Source: Nocardioides sp. Arc9.136
Lineage (GTDB): Bacteria > Actinomycetota > Actinomycetes > Propionibacteriales > Nocardioidaceae
NCBI RefSeq assembly: GCF_030506255.1
Contig: NZ_CP113431.1
Coordinates: 3,421,001 to 3,485,000 of the forward strand
DNA length: 64,000 nt
Direction: 5' to 3'
The notes beneath the pieces were generated by a model, which did not search any database, was not told the origin of the DNA, and saw only the letters and a program-made list of their open reading frames with translations. The position numbers and the translations under genes were made by a program. Each line of letters starts with the position of its first letter. Position 1 is the stretch's first letter. Of the stretch, positions 17,305 to 25,838 are shown piece after piece.

Positions 17305-18492
17305 TCACTCGACGGGCAGTCCGAGCCCCCTCGCGATGAGCATCCGCTGGACCTCCGAGGTGCCCTCACCGACCTCGAGCACCTTCGCGTCGCGGTAGAA
17401 GCGAGCGACCGGGTACTCCTCCATGAAGCCGTAGCCGCCGAAGACCTGCGTCGCGATCCGGGTCGCGGTCACCGCGGACTCGGTGGAGTAGAGCTTGGCG
17501 ACCGCCGCCGCCTGCTTGAACTCCCGGTACGTCGCGCCGCCGGCCGCCATGGAGTCCTTGATCGCCGCCGCGCGGTAGGTCAGCATCCGGCTGGCGTGCA
17601 GCATCACCTCGAGGTCGGCGACCTGGAAGGCGACGCCCTGCTTGCGACCGATCGGGCCGCCGAAGGTCTGCCGCTCCCCCGCGTAGGCGACCGCCATGTC
17701 CAGGCATGCCTGGATGCACCCGACCGACAGCGCCGAGATCGCGACCCGGCCGTCGTCGAGGGTGGCGAGGAACTGGGCGTACCCGCGGCCCCGCTCGCCG
17801 AGCAGGTGGTCGGCGGGCACCCGGGCGTCGGCGAAGGACAGCGGGTGGGTGTCGGAGGCGTGCCAGCCGAGCTTGTCGTAGGCCTTCTCGACGGTGAAGC
17901 CGGGCGTCCCGGCGGGGACCATGATCGCGGAGATCTCCGGCTTGCCGCCCTCCCGCGTGCCGGTGCGGGCGGTGACCGTCACGACCGACGTGATCGTGGA
18001 GCCGGAGTTGGTGATGAACTGCTTCGACCCGTCGACGACCCACTCGTCACCGACCAGCTCGGCCTTCGTGCGGGTGGCCCCGGCGTCGGAGCCGGCACCG
18101 GGCTCGGTGAGGCCGAACCCGGCGAGCCGCTCACCGGCCACCAGCGCCGGCAGCCAGCGCTCGCGCTGCTCGAGCGTGCCGTAGGTCAGGATCGGGTTGA
18201 TCCCGAGACCGACCCCGGCCTGCAGGGTGATCCCCATCGACTGGTCGACGCGGCCGATCTCCTCGATCGCCACGCACAGGCTCGTGAAGTCGCCGTCGTC
18301 ACCGGCGCCGCCGTACTCCTCCGGCGCGGTGAGGCCGAAGAGGCCGAGCGCACCCATCTTCTGCACCACCTCCACCGGGAAGTGGTGCTCGCGGTCCCAC
18401 CGCGCCGCGTGCGGCGCGATCTCGGCCTCCGCGAACTCGCGGACGCTGCGGCGGAACTCCTCGTGCTCGCGGGACAGCTCGAACGACGTCAT
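17305..18492 (-). CDS. Acyl-CoA dehydrogenase (FadE25-like)
   Basis: 395 residues; FAD enzyme that oxidises acyl-CoA to enoyl-CoA. Visible blocks are LAGFGLTEPGAGSDAGATRTKAE and WVVDGSKQFITN (FAD/substrate), RQTFGGPIGRKQGVAFQVADL and QVFGGYGFMEEYPVARFYRDAK, then VGEGTSEVQRMLIARGLG with the catalytic Glu region. The start at 18492 is preferred over 18501 because TAGCAT lies exactly seven bases before it. M. tuberculosis fadE25 sits next to purE (recalled), so this is probably its orthologue, moved a little. It is divergent from accA3 with a palindrome between. Confidence 0.93.
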   Translation of the reverse strand: MTSFELSREHEEFRRSVREFAEAEIAPHAARWDREHHFPVEVVQKMGALGLFGLTAPEEYGGAGDDGDFTSLCVAIEEIGRVDQSMGITLQAGVGLGINPILTYGTLEQRERWLPALVAGERLAGFGLTEPGAGSDAGATRTKAELVGDEWVVDGSKQFITNSGSTITSVVTVTARTGTREGGKPEISAIMVPAGTPGFTVEKAYDKLGWHASDTHPLSFADARVPADHLLGERGRGYAQFLATLDDGRVAISALSVGCIQACLDMAVAYAGERQTFGGPIGRKQGVAFQVADLEVMLHASRMLTYRAAAIKDSMAAGGATYREFKQAAAVAKLYSTESAVTATRIATQVFGGYGFMEEYPVARFYRDAKVLEVGEGTSEVQRMLIARGLGLPVE

Positions 18493-18499
18493 GCACGGC

Positions 18500-18505
18500 A
18501 TGCTA
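18500..18505 (-). promoter_or_regulatory. -10 element of the acyl-CoA dehydrogenase gene
   Basis: TAGCAT on the minus strand, seven bases before the ATG at 18492. The hexamer overlaps the alternative ATG at 18501, which argues against that start. Confidence 0.55.
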
Positions 18506-18513
18506 GACGCAGA

Positions 18514-18531
18514 GGTTAATGGTTGTTAACC
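18514..18531. promoter_or_regulatory. Candidate operator between the acyl-CoA dehydrogenase gene and accA3
   Basis: GGTTAA-TGGTTG-TTAACC is an 18-bp inverted repeat, strikingly A/T-rich for this genome. It is just upstream of the acyl-CoA dehydrogenase -10 and 134 bases before accA3. A lipid-responsive TetR- or MarR-type repressor is a reasonable guess, not shown. Confidence 0.45.
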
Positions 18532-18576
18532 ACCAGCGGCCGTCGGATCGCCGTCTCGCGACTGAGACCACCCGGA

Positions 18577-18602
18577 CCCCCCTGGACAGGGGGCGATAAC
18601 CT
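18577..18602 (+). promoter_or_regulatory. accA3 promoter region with a C/G hairpin
   Basis: CCCCC pairs with GGGGG around TGGACA (18578-18593). It is followed at once by GATAACCT, which holds TAACCT as a possible -10 (18597-18602). The leader to the start at 18665 would be about 55 bases. The hairpin may be a site for a regulator overlapping the promoter. Confidence 0.35.
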
Positions 18603-18664
18603 GCCCGCCGGGTCGCCCGACCCGTCCGTCGAACGAGCGTCCGAGAGAGCCAGGAGTGCCCACG

Positions 18665-20458
18665 GTGCCGGAGAGCAAGCCCCTCACGAAGGTCCTGATC
18701 GCCAACCGAGGCGAGATCGCGGTGCGGGTCATCCGCGCCTGCAAGGACGCGGGCATCGGCAGCGTCGCGGTGTACGCCGAGCCCGACCGCGACGCCATGC
18801 ACGTCCGGCTGGCCGACGAGGCCCACTCCCTGGGCGGCGCCACCCCGGCCGACTCCTACCTCGACATCGCCAAGATCATCGCGGTGGCCGAGAAGTCCGG
18901 CGCGGACTCGGTCCACCCCGGCTACGGCTTCCTCGCCGAGAACGCCGACTTCGCCCAGGCCGTCATCGACGCCGGGCTGACCTGGATCGGCCCCCCGCCC
19001 GCCGCCATCGAGGCCCTCGGCGACAAGGCCCGGGCCAAGCACATCGCCGACAAGGCGAACGCCCCGCTCGCGCCGGGCACCAAGGACCCGGTCAAGGACG
19101 CCGACGAGGTCGTGGAGTTCGCGAAGGCCAACGGCCTCCCGGTCGCCATCAAGGCGGTCTTCGGCGGCGGCGGCCGCGGCCTCAAGGTCGCCCGCACGCT
19201 CGAGGAGATCCCCGACGCCTACGAGTCCGCCGTCCGCGAGGCGGTCACCGCCTTCGGCCGCGGCGAGTGCCTAGTCGAGAAGTTCCTCGACAAGCCGCGC
19301 CACGTCGAGACCCAGTGCCTGGCCGACCAGCACGGCAACGTCGTGGTCGTCTCGACCCGCGACTGCTCGCTCCAGCGCCGCAACCAGAAGCTCGTCGAGG
19401 AGGCGCCCGCGCCGTTCCTGTCCGACGAGCAGCTGGCCGAGCTCTACGAGTCCTCCAAGCGCATCCTGCGCGAGGCCGGCTACCACGGCGCCGGCACGTG
19501 CGAGTTCCTCGTCGCCCAGGACGGCACCATCTCCTTCCTCGAGGTCAACACCCGCCTGCAGGTCGAGCACTGCGTCTCCGAGGAGGTCACCGGGATCGAC
19601 CTGGTCCGCGAGATGTTCCGCATCGCGGCCGGCGAGGAGCTCGGCTACGACGACCCGGAGATCCGCGGCCACTCCATCGAGTTCCGGATCAACGCCGAGG
19701 ACGGCGGCCGCAACTTCATGCCGGCGCCCGGCACCCTGTCGGCCTGGAGCCCGCCGAGCGGCCCGGGCGTGCGACTCGACGGCGGCTACGAGAACGGCGA
19801 GACCATCCCCGGCTCGTTCGACTCCCTGATCGCCAAGCTGATCGTCACCGGCCGGGACCGCACCCAGGCGCTGGAGCGCTCGCGCCGCGCGCTGGACGAG
19901 TTCGTCGTCGACGGCATGCCGACCGTCATCCCCTTCCACCGCGCGGTCGTCTCCGACCCCGCGTACGTCGGCGCCTCGACGCCCTCGGGCGAGGGCTCCT
20001 TCGACGTCTACACGCAGTGGATCGAGACCGAGTTCGACAACCGGATCGAGCCCTACTCCGGTGACGCCGCCGAGGCCGACGAGCCCGAGGAGCGGCAGAG
20101 CGTCGTCGTCGAGGTCGGCGGCAAGCGCCTCGAGGTCGTCCTCCCGGCCGGGCTGGGCGGCATCTCCGCCGGCGGCGGCGCCGGTGCGGCTGCGAAGAAG
20201 CCCAAGCGAAAGAAGGGCGGCGGCAGCGGTGCGGCGGCCAGCGGCGACGCGGTCACCAGCCCGATGCAGGGCACGGTCGTCAAGGTCGTCGTCGAGGAGG
20301 GCCAGGAGGTCGCCGAGGGCGACACCGTGGTGGTCATCGAGGCGATGAAGATGGAGCAGCCGCTCAAGGCGCACAAGGCCGGCACCGTCACCGGCCTGCA
20401 GGCCGAGGTCGGGCAGACCGTCACCAACGGCGCGGTCATCTGCGAGGTCAAGGACTGA
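18665..20458 (+). CDS. accA3: Acyl-CoA carboxylase alpha subunit: biotin carboxylase and carrier protein
   Basis: 597 residues. The biotin carboxylase part (1-450) begins [24 protein letters not shown]. It has the ATP-grasp glycine loop [11 protein letters not shown], the ATP site around [31 protein letters not shown] and the RINAEDGG block. A basic linker ([10 protein letters not shown]) leads to the carrier domain with biotinyl Lys562 in IEAMKMEQP. It supplies carboxybiotin to AccD-type beta subunits, including AccD5 here, and is biotinylated by BirA. The GTG at 18665 is chosen because AGGAG (18652-18656) lies eight bases upstream. Confidence 0.96.
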   Translation: MPESKPLTKVLIANRGEIAVRVIRACKDAGIGSVAVYAEPDRDAMHVRLADEAHSLGGATPADSYLDIAKIIAVAEKSGADSVHPGYGFLAENADFAQAVIDAGLTWIGPPPAAIEALGDKARAKHIADKANAPLAPGTKDPVKDADEVVEFAKANGLPVAIKAVFGGGGRGLKVARTLEEIPDAYESAVREAVTAFGRGECLVEKFLDKPRHVETQCLADQHGNVVVVSTRDCSLQRRNQKLVEEAPAPFLSDEQLAELYESSKRILREAGYHGAGTCEFLVAQDGTISFLEVNTRLQVEHCVSEEVTGIDLVREMFRIAAGEELGYDDPEIRGHSIEFRINAEDGGRNFMPAPGTLSAWSPPSGPGVRLDGGYENGETIPGSFDSLIAKLIVTGRDRTQALERSRRALDEFVVDGMPTVIPFHRAVVSDPAYVGASTPSGEGSFDVYTQWIETEFDNRIEPYSGDAAEADEPEERQSVVVEVGGKRLEVVLPAGLGGISAGGGAGAAAKKPKRKKGGGSGAAASGDAVTSPMQGTVVKVVVEEGQEVAEGDTVVVIEAMKMEQPLKAHKAGTVTGLQAEVGQTVTNGAVICEVKD

Positions 20459-20489
20459 CGCGACTCCCGGCCGCCGGCGGGCGGCTGGC

Positions 20490-20495
20490 TAGCGT
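20490..20495 (+). promoter_or_regulatory. -10 element of the PH-domain / membrane protein cluster
   Basis: TAGCGT, six bases before the GTG at 20502. This would be the single promoter of the five overlapping genes that end at 25711. Confidence 0.6.
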
Positions 20496-20501
20496 GTCCG
20501 C

Positions 20502-20987
20502 GTGACGACCGTCCTGCGCGAGCCGCGCCACCGGGTGAGTCCCCGAGCCCGCCTGATGTGGCAGGTCACCGCCCTGGTCGAGGGCGTGGTGACCATCGGC
20601 GTCGTGCTCGTCGTCGACCTCACCGTGGACGCCGTCGACGTGCCCTGGTGGGCGGTGGCGCTCGCCGGGGCGGCGGTGCTCGGGTGGGTGGCGGTGGTGC
20701 CGCAGTGGCGCTACGCCGTGCACCGCTGGGAGGTGACCGACACCGCCGTCCACACCCAGCGGGGGTGGTGGGCGCGCGAGCAGCGGATCGCGCCGCTCTC
20801 GCGCATCCAGACCGTCGACCGCGCCGAGGGCGCGGTGGCGCGGCTCTTCGGCCTGGCGACGGTCACCGTGACCACGGCCTCGGCCGCCGGCGCCCTCGAG
20901 ATCGAGGGCCTCGACCGGGCCCTGGCCCGGGACCTCGTCGCGGAGCTGACCGCGCGCGCCGACGCCGTCGACGGCGACGCGACGTGA
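20502..20987 (+). CDS. PH-domain membrane protein, YdbS-like (first gene of the cluster)
   Basis: 161 residues. Two membrane helices (about 25-43 and 48-66) are followed by one bPH2 domain: YAVHRWEVTDTAVHTQRGWWAREQRIAPLSRIQTVDRAEGAVARLFGLATVTVTTASAAG. The IQTVD and LFGLATV blocks are characteristic of YdbS proteins, which in Bacillus work with YdbT in resistance to antimicrobials (recalled). The stop overlaps the next start as GTGA. Confidence 0.9.
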   Translation: MTTVLREPRHRVSPRARLMWQVTALVEGVVTIGVVLVVDLTVDAVDVPWWAVALAGAAVLGWVAVVPQWRYAVHRWEVTDTAVHTQRGWWAREQRIAPLSRIQTVDRAEGAVARLFGLATVTVTTASAAGALEIEGLDRALARDLVAELTARADAVDGDAT

Positions 20988-22534
20988 GCCTGCCCGGCGC
21001 CCCGGAGGACTGGCAGCGGCTCGACCCGCGGATGCTCCTGGTGCACCCGGTCCGGGAGACCGCGAAGCTCGCCCCGGTGCTGCTCGGCCTGCTCGTCGCG
21101 GGCACGGCGTCGGGCGCCCGTGGTTGGCAGCTGCTCGGGATCCTGGTGCCCGTCGCGCTCGGCCTGCTCCGGTACCTGACCACCAGCTACCGCGTCGCCG
21201 GCGGCCGGGTCGAGCTGCGCCGCGGGCTCCTCGAGCGGCACGTGCTCTCGACCCCGGTCGACCGCGTGCGCACCGTCGACCTGACCGCCTCCCCCATCCA
21301 CCGCCTGCTCGGCCTCACGACCGTGCGGGTCGGCACCGGCACCGCCTCGACCAGCGACGACGAGCAGCTCGACCTCGACGGGCTGCCGGTCGAGCGGGCG
21401 CGCCGGCTGCGCGAGGAGCTGCTCCGGGCCGCTCCCGGGCCCGGCGGAGCCCTCGACCCGGGCGAGGCGGGTCCCGCGCCGACCGCTCCCCCGCCGGTGC
21501 TCACCTTCGACCCCGCCTGGGCGCGCTTCGCCCCGCTGACCTCGACCGGCGTCGTGCTCGGCGCCGGCGTCCTCGGCGGCGGCGTGCAGCTGCTGGAGGC
21601 GGTGGGCGGGACCCGCCGCCTCGACGTCTCCTCGTGGGCCGACCGCGCCGCGGGCGCGCCGGTGCTGCTGGCCGCGGTGGCCGCCGTCCTGGCTGTCGGC
21701 GTGGTGACCTCGGTGCTGGCGGTCGGCGGCTACCTGTTCGCCAACTGGGGGTTCACCCTCGGCCACGCCGACCGGGCCTGGCACCTGTCGCGCGGCCTGC
21801 TCACCACCCGCGAGACCAGCCTCGACGACGCCCGGCTGGCGGGCGTGACCCTCGGCGAGCCGCTCGGGCTGCGCGCCACCGGGGGCGGCCGGCTCGCCGC
21901 GATCGTCACGGGCCTCGGCGACGGCCAGGAGTCCTCCTCGGTGCTCGTGCCGCCCGCGCCGCGCGGCGTGGTCCAGGCGACCGCGCGGCGGGTGCTCGGC
22001 GTCGCCGGGCCCGTCGACGTACCCCTGCGCCGGCACGGTCCGGCCGCCACCCGCCGGCGGTGGACCCGGGCGCTGGTGCCCGCCCTGGGGGTCGCCGCCG
22101 CCTGCCTGGTCCTCGCGGCCCGGGCCGGCTTGGCCTCCACCTGGCTGCTGGTCCTGGCCGTGGTGGCGCCGGTGGTCGCCTGCGCCCTGGCGGCCGACCG
22201 GTCGCGCTCGCTCGGGCACGCGCTGGTCGAGGGGTACGTCGTGAGCCGGTCGGGCAGCCTCTACCGCCGGCGCGACGTGCTCGACGTGGACGCGGTGATC
22301 GGCTGGAACCTCCGTGCCACCTGGTTCCAGCGCCGCGTGGGGCTGGTCTCGCTGGTCGCCACGACGGCGGGCGGTCGTCAGGCGGTGACGCTGCTCGACG
22401 TGCCCGAGGCGGACGCGGTCGCCCTCGCCGCCGCGGCTACCCCCGGGCTGGTCGAGCCGTTCCTCTACGATCGCCCGGCGACCGGGAGGAGCACGCCGTG
22501 GCCGACGACATCGACGCCATCGTCGAGGACCTGA
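20984..22534 (+). CDS. PH-domain membrane protein, YdbT-like
   Basis: 516 residues. It alternates paired membrane helices with bPH2 domains: TM about 25-55, PH about 58-140 (YRVAGGRVELRRGLLERHVLSTPVDRVRTVDL), TM about 180-260, a second PH-like unit about 265-340, TM about 365-400, and a third unit about 405-500 (GYVVSRSGSLYRRRDVLDVDAVIGWNLRATWFQRR). This multi-PH layout is that of YdbT. The first domain mirrors the YdbS-like partner upstream. It overlaps the next gene by 37 bases. Confidence 0.88.
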   Translation: MSLPGAPEDWQRLDPRMLLVHPVRETAKLAPVLLGLLVAGTASGARGWQLLGILVPVALGLLRYLTTSYRVAGGRVELRRGLLERHVLSTPVDRVRTVDLTASPIHRLLGLTTVRVGTGTASTSDDEQLDLDGLPVERARRLREELLRAAPGPGGALDPGEAGPAPTAPPPVLTFDPAWARFAPLTSTGVVLGAGVLGGGVQLLEAVGGTRRLDVSSWADRAAGAPVLLAAVAAVLAVGVVTSVLAVGGYLFANWGFTLGHADRAWHLSRGLLTTRETSLDDARLAGVTLGEPLGLRATGGGRLAAIVTGLGDGQESSSVLVPPAPRGVVQATARRVLGVAGPVDVPLRRHGPAATRRRWTRALVPALGVAAACLVLAARAGLASTWLLVLAVVAPVVACALAADRSRSLGHALVEGYVVSRSGSLYRRRDVLDVDAVIGWNLRATWFQRRVGLVSLVATTAGGRQAVTLLDVPEADAVALAAAATPGLVEPFLYDRPATGRSTPWPTTSTPSSRT

Positions 22535-23748
22535 CGACCTCCGGCCTGCACCTCGGGCCGGGCACCGAGACCTGGATGACGGAGGCCGAGGTCGCGGCGG
22601 TGCGGAAGGCCCTGGCGGAGGCCGACGTGCCGGTCCACGTCGTGCTGGTCCGCCCGCCCGAGGACAGCGGCATCTACGCCGGTGACGACCTGCTCGCGCG
22701 TGTCCACGACGCCGGCGGACCCGACGGGCTCTACGTCGGCGCCAACAGCGAGTGGGCGGTCGCCGAGGGCGAGCCGGCGTCGTACCCCACCATCCCCGGC
22801 GGCCGCGAGGTGCGTCCGGCGGTCCAGCAGTGGGGCGACGTGGCGGGCAGTCCCGACGTCGCCCGGGACGCCGAGTCCCTGCTCGTGTCCGACGCGGACG
22901 GCGACGCCCAGCCCCTCGCCGACGCGCTGCTGTCCCTGGTCCGGCACCTCGACGACGGGACCTACGAGGCCGCCGCCGCCGCGGCGAGCGACGGCCGTTC
23001 CGCGCGGTACGAGGCGGAGCGCGAGTCGGGCGGCTCGACCGGGTCCTCCACGTCGTACGCCGACGAGGGCGACACCTCGGACGCCGTGGTCGGCGGCGTG
23101 ACCGTCCTGGTCCTCCTCGCGGCCCTCGGCCTCGGCGCCGCGGCCGTGGGGCGGCGGGTGCGTGCCCGTCGCGGGGCGCGGACGTTCGCGCTGCCCGACT
23201 CCGTGCTGGACCGGGTCCGCGAGGCCGGCGACGCCGAGCTGGCCCGCCGCGCCCGCGCCGACGTGCTGGCCCTCGGCGAGCGGATCGACGCCGCCGACCT
23301 CGGCGGCTCGGGCGCAAGCGCCTGGGCGGCGGCGCTCGACCACTACGACGCCGCCGGGCGGCTGCTCCCCGACGAGCCGACCGCCGAGGTCGACCCGCTC
23401 GACGCCGTGGGCGCCGTCGTGCTCGCGGGGCGTGGCGAGGAGGCGCTCGCCGCCGCCCGCCGCGGCCGGCCGTTCGAGCCCTCCACCCGCTGCTTCCTCA
23501 ACCCGCTGCACGGCCGCGCGTCGCGTGACCACGCCCTCGAGCACGACGGCCGCCGCGTCGAGGCGCCGATCTGCGCGGCCTGCCGCCGCGACCTCCAGGC
23601 GGGGCGCCGGCCCGACATCCTCGAGGTGGTCGTCCGCGGCAGGCCCCAGCACTACTTCGAGACCGACCGCGAGCCGTGGGCCTCCACCGGCTTCGGGGCG
23701 CTCGAGCCCGACCTGGTCCGGCGCCTGCACCGCGGTGGTCGCCGGTGA
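22498..23748 (+). CDS. Unknown membrane protein A of the cluster (TPM-like N-domain, Cys-motif C-domain)
   Basis: 416 residues, not recognised. The N-terminal domain (about 1-190) has a Rossmann-like pattern: DVPVHVVLVRPPEDSG, then LLARVHDAGGPDGLYV. It resembles TPM/Psb32-type domains (inference). A single membrane helix is at about 198-218, then a charged helical region. The C-terminal domain (about 325-416) has RCFLNPLHG, PICAACRRD and WASTGFGALEPDL. Protein B has the same three blocks. Cys-x2-Cys plus a distant Cys suggests a small zinc site. The GTG start has GGGAGGA seven bases upstream, the best ribosome site in the cluster, inside the preceding gene. Confidence 0.82.
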   Translation: MADDIDAIVEDLTTSGLHLGPGTETWMTEAEVAAVRKALAEADVPVHVVLVRPPEDSGIYAGDDLLARVHDAGGPDGLYVGANSEWAVAEGEPASYPTIPGGREVRPAVQQWGDVAGSPDVARDAESLLVSDADGDAQPLADALLSLVRHLDDGTYEAAAAAASDGRSARYEAERESGGSTGSSTSYADEGDTSDAVVGGVTVLVLLAALGLGAAAVGRRVRARRGARTFALPDSVLDRVREAGDAELARRARADVLALGERIDAADLGGSGASAWAAALDHYDAAGRLLPDEPTAEVDPLDAVGAVVLAGRGEEALAAARRGRPFEPSTRCFLNPLHGRASRDHALEHDGRRVEAPICAACRRDLQAGRRPDILEVVVRGRPQHYFETDREPWASTGFGALEPDLVRRLHRGGRR

Positions 23749-25052
23749 CGGCCGACGCGACGCCGGGCGTCACCGACCTGGAGTCGCTGGCCGGGTCGCT
23801 GGCCGAGGACCACGTCCTCGTCGACCCGCTCTTCGGCAACGGCCGCACCGAAGAGGTCGACGCGGCGCTGACCGAGGTCGTCGACGGCCTCGGCTACCCG
23901 GCGTACGTCGTGCTGGCGCCGGGTCCCGAGGGCCTCTCCGGGACCGACCCCGGCCGCGACCTCGCGACCCGCCTGCACGAGCGGATCGGCGGGGACGGGC
24001 TCTACGTCGTGCAGACCGACCCCAAGAGCCACGCCCTGACGTTCGCCTCGTTCGGCGACGTGCCCGAGGCGACCCTGCGCTACGAGGTCGAGACCGGCCT
24101 GCGGCCCGAGGGCGGCGCGAACGCCGGGCTGGCCCCCGCGGGCATCGCCGCACGCACGCTCGACGTCCTCGACGCCGTCGACCGGGGCGAGGAGGTCTCC
24201 GAGGACCGCTTCGACTCCTGGTCGGGGCGGACGGTCTTCCAGGAGCCGGCCGAGTGGGACCTCGACTACGACGTGCCGACCTCCGGCACCTACGCGATGG
24301 GCAGCACCCTGGCGCTCGTCGCGGTCGCCGGCTGCTCCTACCTGCTGCTGCGCACGGCATTCCGGTGGCGCGAGACGGCCCCCGCCGCCGGCCCGGTGGC
24401 GGCCGCCCGCCGGACGGGACGGACCCGCTCGTCGGAGCAGCGTCGTGCCGCCCGAGGCGACGCCCCGGCGCCCGCGCCCGGCCCGGCGGAGGTCCGCGCC
24501 ACCGCCGAGCGCGAGCTGGAGTCCCTGTCGCGGCTGCTCGCCCGCGGTGCGGGCCGGCCGCTCGGACCGGAGCAGCGGGAGCTGGTGGACGGGTCCTACG
24601 ACACCGCCCGCTCGCTGCTCGAGCGCACCGGCACCGATCCCGCCGACCTCGACGACCTGCTCGGGGCGCTGGTCCTCGTCCGGGTCGCCACCCGGGCCGC
24701 GGGCACGCGGAAGCGCTCGCGCCGGTCGGCACGGGGACAAGCCCAGGAACAGGCCCAGGAACAGGCTCAGGCACCAGCGCCGTACCGCCCGTGCTTCTTC
24801 GACCCCCGCCACGGCGAGGGCACCGCACGCCGCACCGTCCCCGTCGGGGACCGCGAGCTGACCGTGCCGGCGTGCCCGCGGTGCACCCGCGCCACCGGCA
24901 CGGCGCTGGCGCCGATGGTGGTCCGCGGCGGGCTGCTCGGGCGCGCCCGGCCCTGGTACGAGCTCGACACCGTCTGGGCCCGCACCGGGTACGGCGCGTT
25001 CGTCGACGACCTGTGGCAGCACGTCGCCGCCGACCTGCGGCGGTCGCGGTGA
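23745..25052 (+). CDS. Unknown membrane protein B of the cluster (paralogue of protein A)
   Basis: 435 residues, not recognised. The N-terminal domain (about 1-180) carries GYPAYVVLAPGPEG and LATRLHERIGGDGLYVVQTD, matching protein A. One membrane helix is at about 186-206 (MGSTLALVAVAGCSYLLL). A helical middle has an Ala/Gln repeat (GQAQEQAQEQAQAP). The C-terminal domain (about 350-435) has PCFFDPRHG, PACPRCTRA and WARTGYGAFVDDL, aligning block by block with protein A. The start overlaps the previous stop as GTGA, and the stop overlaps the next start the same way. Linked expression at fixed ratio suggests a complex of A, B and C. Confidence 0.82.
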   Translation: MTADATPGVTDLESLAGSLAEDHVLVDPLFGNGRTEEVDAALTEVVDGLGYPAYVVLAPGPEGLSGTDPGRDLATRLHERIGGDGLYVVQTDPKSHALTFASFGDVPEATLRYEVETGLRPEGGANAGLAPAGIAARTLDVLDAVDRGEEVSEDRFDSWSGRTVFQEPAEWDLDYDVPTSGTYAMGSTLALVAVAGCSYLLLRTAFRWRETAPAAGPVAAARRTGRTRSSEQRRAARGDAPAPAPGPAEVRATAERELESLSRLLARGAGRPLGPEQRELVDGSYDTARSLLERTGTDPADLDDLLGALVLVRVATRAAGTRKRSRRSARGQAQEQAQEQAQAPAPYRPCFFDPRHGEGTARRTVPVGDRELTVPACPRCTRATGTALAPMVVRGGLLGRARPWYELDTVWARTGYGAFVDDLWQHVAADLRRSR

Positions 25053-25711
25053 CGGCGCTGGGACGGCTGGCCTGCGGCGTGGCCGCGCTCGTGCTGGGCG
25101 CCGGCGCCGCCCTGGTGGTCGACCACCGGCTCGACGAGAGTCCCGACGAGGCCTTCGCAGCAGGCGACCGGGTGGTGGCCGCGGCGGAGGGTCTGCGCGA
25201 CGACCACGTGCACGTGACCGCGGACGGGCGGGCCATGCTCGACGAGGCCGCCGAGGAGGAGATCGCCGACCTCGTCGCCGAGCGGGACCTCCCGGTCTAC
25301 GTCCTGGTCTGGCGCGACAGCTGGTTCGCGGGCTACGACCACTACATCCAGGCCGCCGAGCAGGTCCTCCACCGGCTCGACGAGCCGGGCGTGCTGGTGC
25401 TCTGGCAGGGCCCCGAGGCCAGCACGACGCAGGTCTCGCCGGGCTGGACGATGGACCGGTACGCCGAGGACTGGGGCGAGGCGGAGGACGAGCCGTCGTA
25501 CCTCGGCGACGCGGCGCTGCGCATCCCCGAGTGGCTCGAGCAGCTCCCTGCCGACCCGCTCGTGCGGCAGGAGGGCGACTACTGGGGCGGCACCGGCGGA
25601 GGGATCGCTGCCGGCCTCTTCTTCGGCCTCCCGATCGTGCTCGGCTGCTGGGTCCTGCTGGGGTTCGTGCGCCTGCTGACCGGACGCCGGTTCCGCAACC
25701 GGCCGGTGTAG
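25049..25711 (+). CDS. Unknown membrane protein C of the cluster (short paralogue)
   Basis: 220 residues, not recognised. An N-terminal membrane helix (about 6-24) is followed by an extracytoplasmic domain (about 45-170). It shares the core of proteins A and B: DDHVHVTADGRAMLDEAAEEEIADLVAERDLPVYVLVW in two parts, then VLHRLDEPGVLVLW. A second membrane helix is at about 188-212 (GGGIAAGLFFGLPIVLGCWVLLGFVRLL in part). It lacks the Cys-containing C-terminal domain. Last gene of the overlapping unit. Confidence 0.8.
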   Translation: MTALGRLACGVAALVLGAGAALVVDHRLDESPDEAFAAGDRVVAAAEGLRDDHVHVTADGRAMLDEAAEEEIADLVAERDLPVYVLVWRDSWFAGYDHYIQAAEQVLHRLDEPGVLVLWQGPEASTTQVSPGWTMDRYAEDWGEAEDEPSYLGDAALRIPEWLEQLPADPLVRQEGDYWGGTGGGIAAGLFFGLPIVLGCWVLLGFVRLLTGRRFRNRPV

Positions 25712-25729
25712 CGGCGGCCCGGCGGCGAC

Positions 25730-25773
25730 GGTCCCGGGCCGGTCCCGGGCCGGTCCCGGGCCGGTCCCGTGCC
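25730..25773. repeat. Four tandem 11-bp repeats before pyc
   Basis: GGTCCCGGGCC is repeated at 25730-25740, 25741-25751, 25752-25762 and, with one change, 25763-25773. Each unit has a CCCGGG core and can pair with its neighbours. It lies between the membrane protein cluster and pyc, 53 bases before the pyc -10. Confidence 0.85.
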
Positions 25774-25825
25774 GCCGGTCGTCTCGCGCGTGGCCTCCGC
25801 CACGGCGGTGACGGCCGTGGACCCC

Positions 25826-25831
25826 TAGCCT
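25826..25831 (+). promoter_or_regulatory. -10 element of pyc
   Basis: TAGCCT, seven bases before the pyc ATG at 25839, with no Shine-Dalgarno sequence. Confidence 0.6.
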
Positions 25832-25838
25832 GTCCGCC

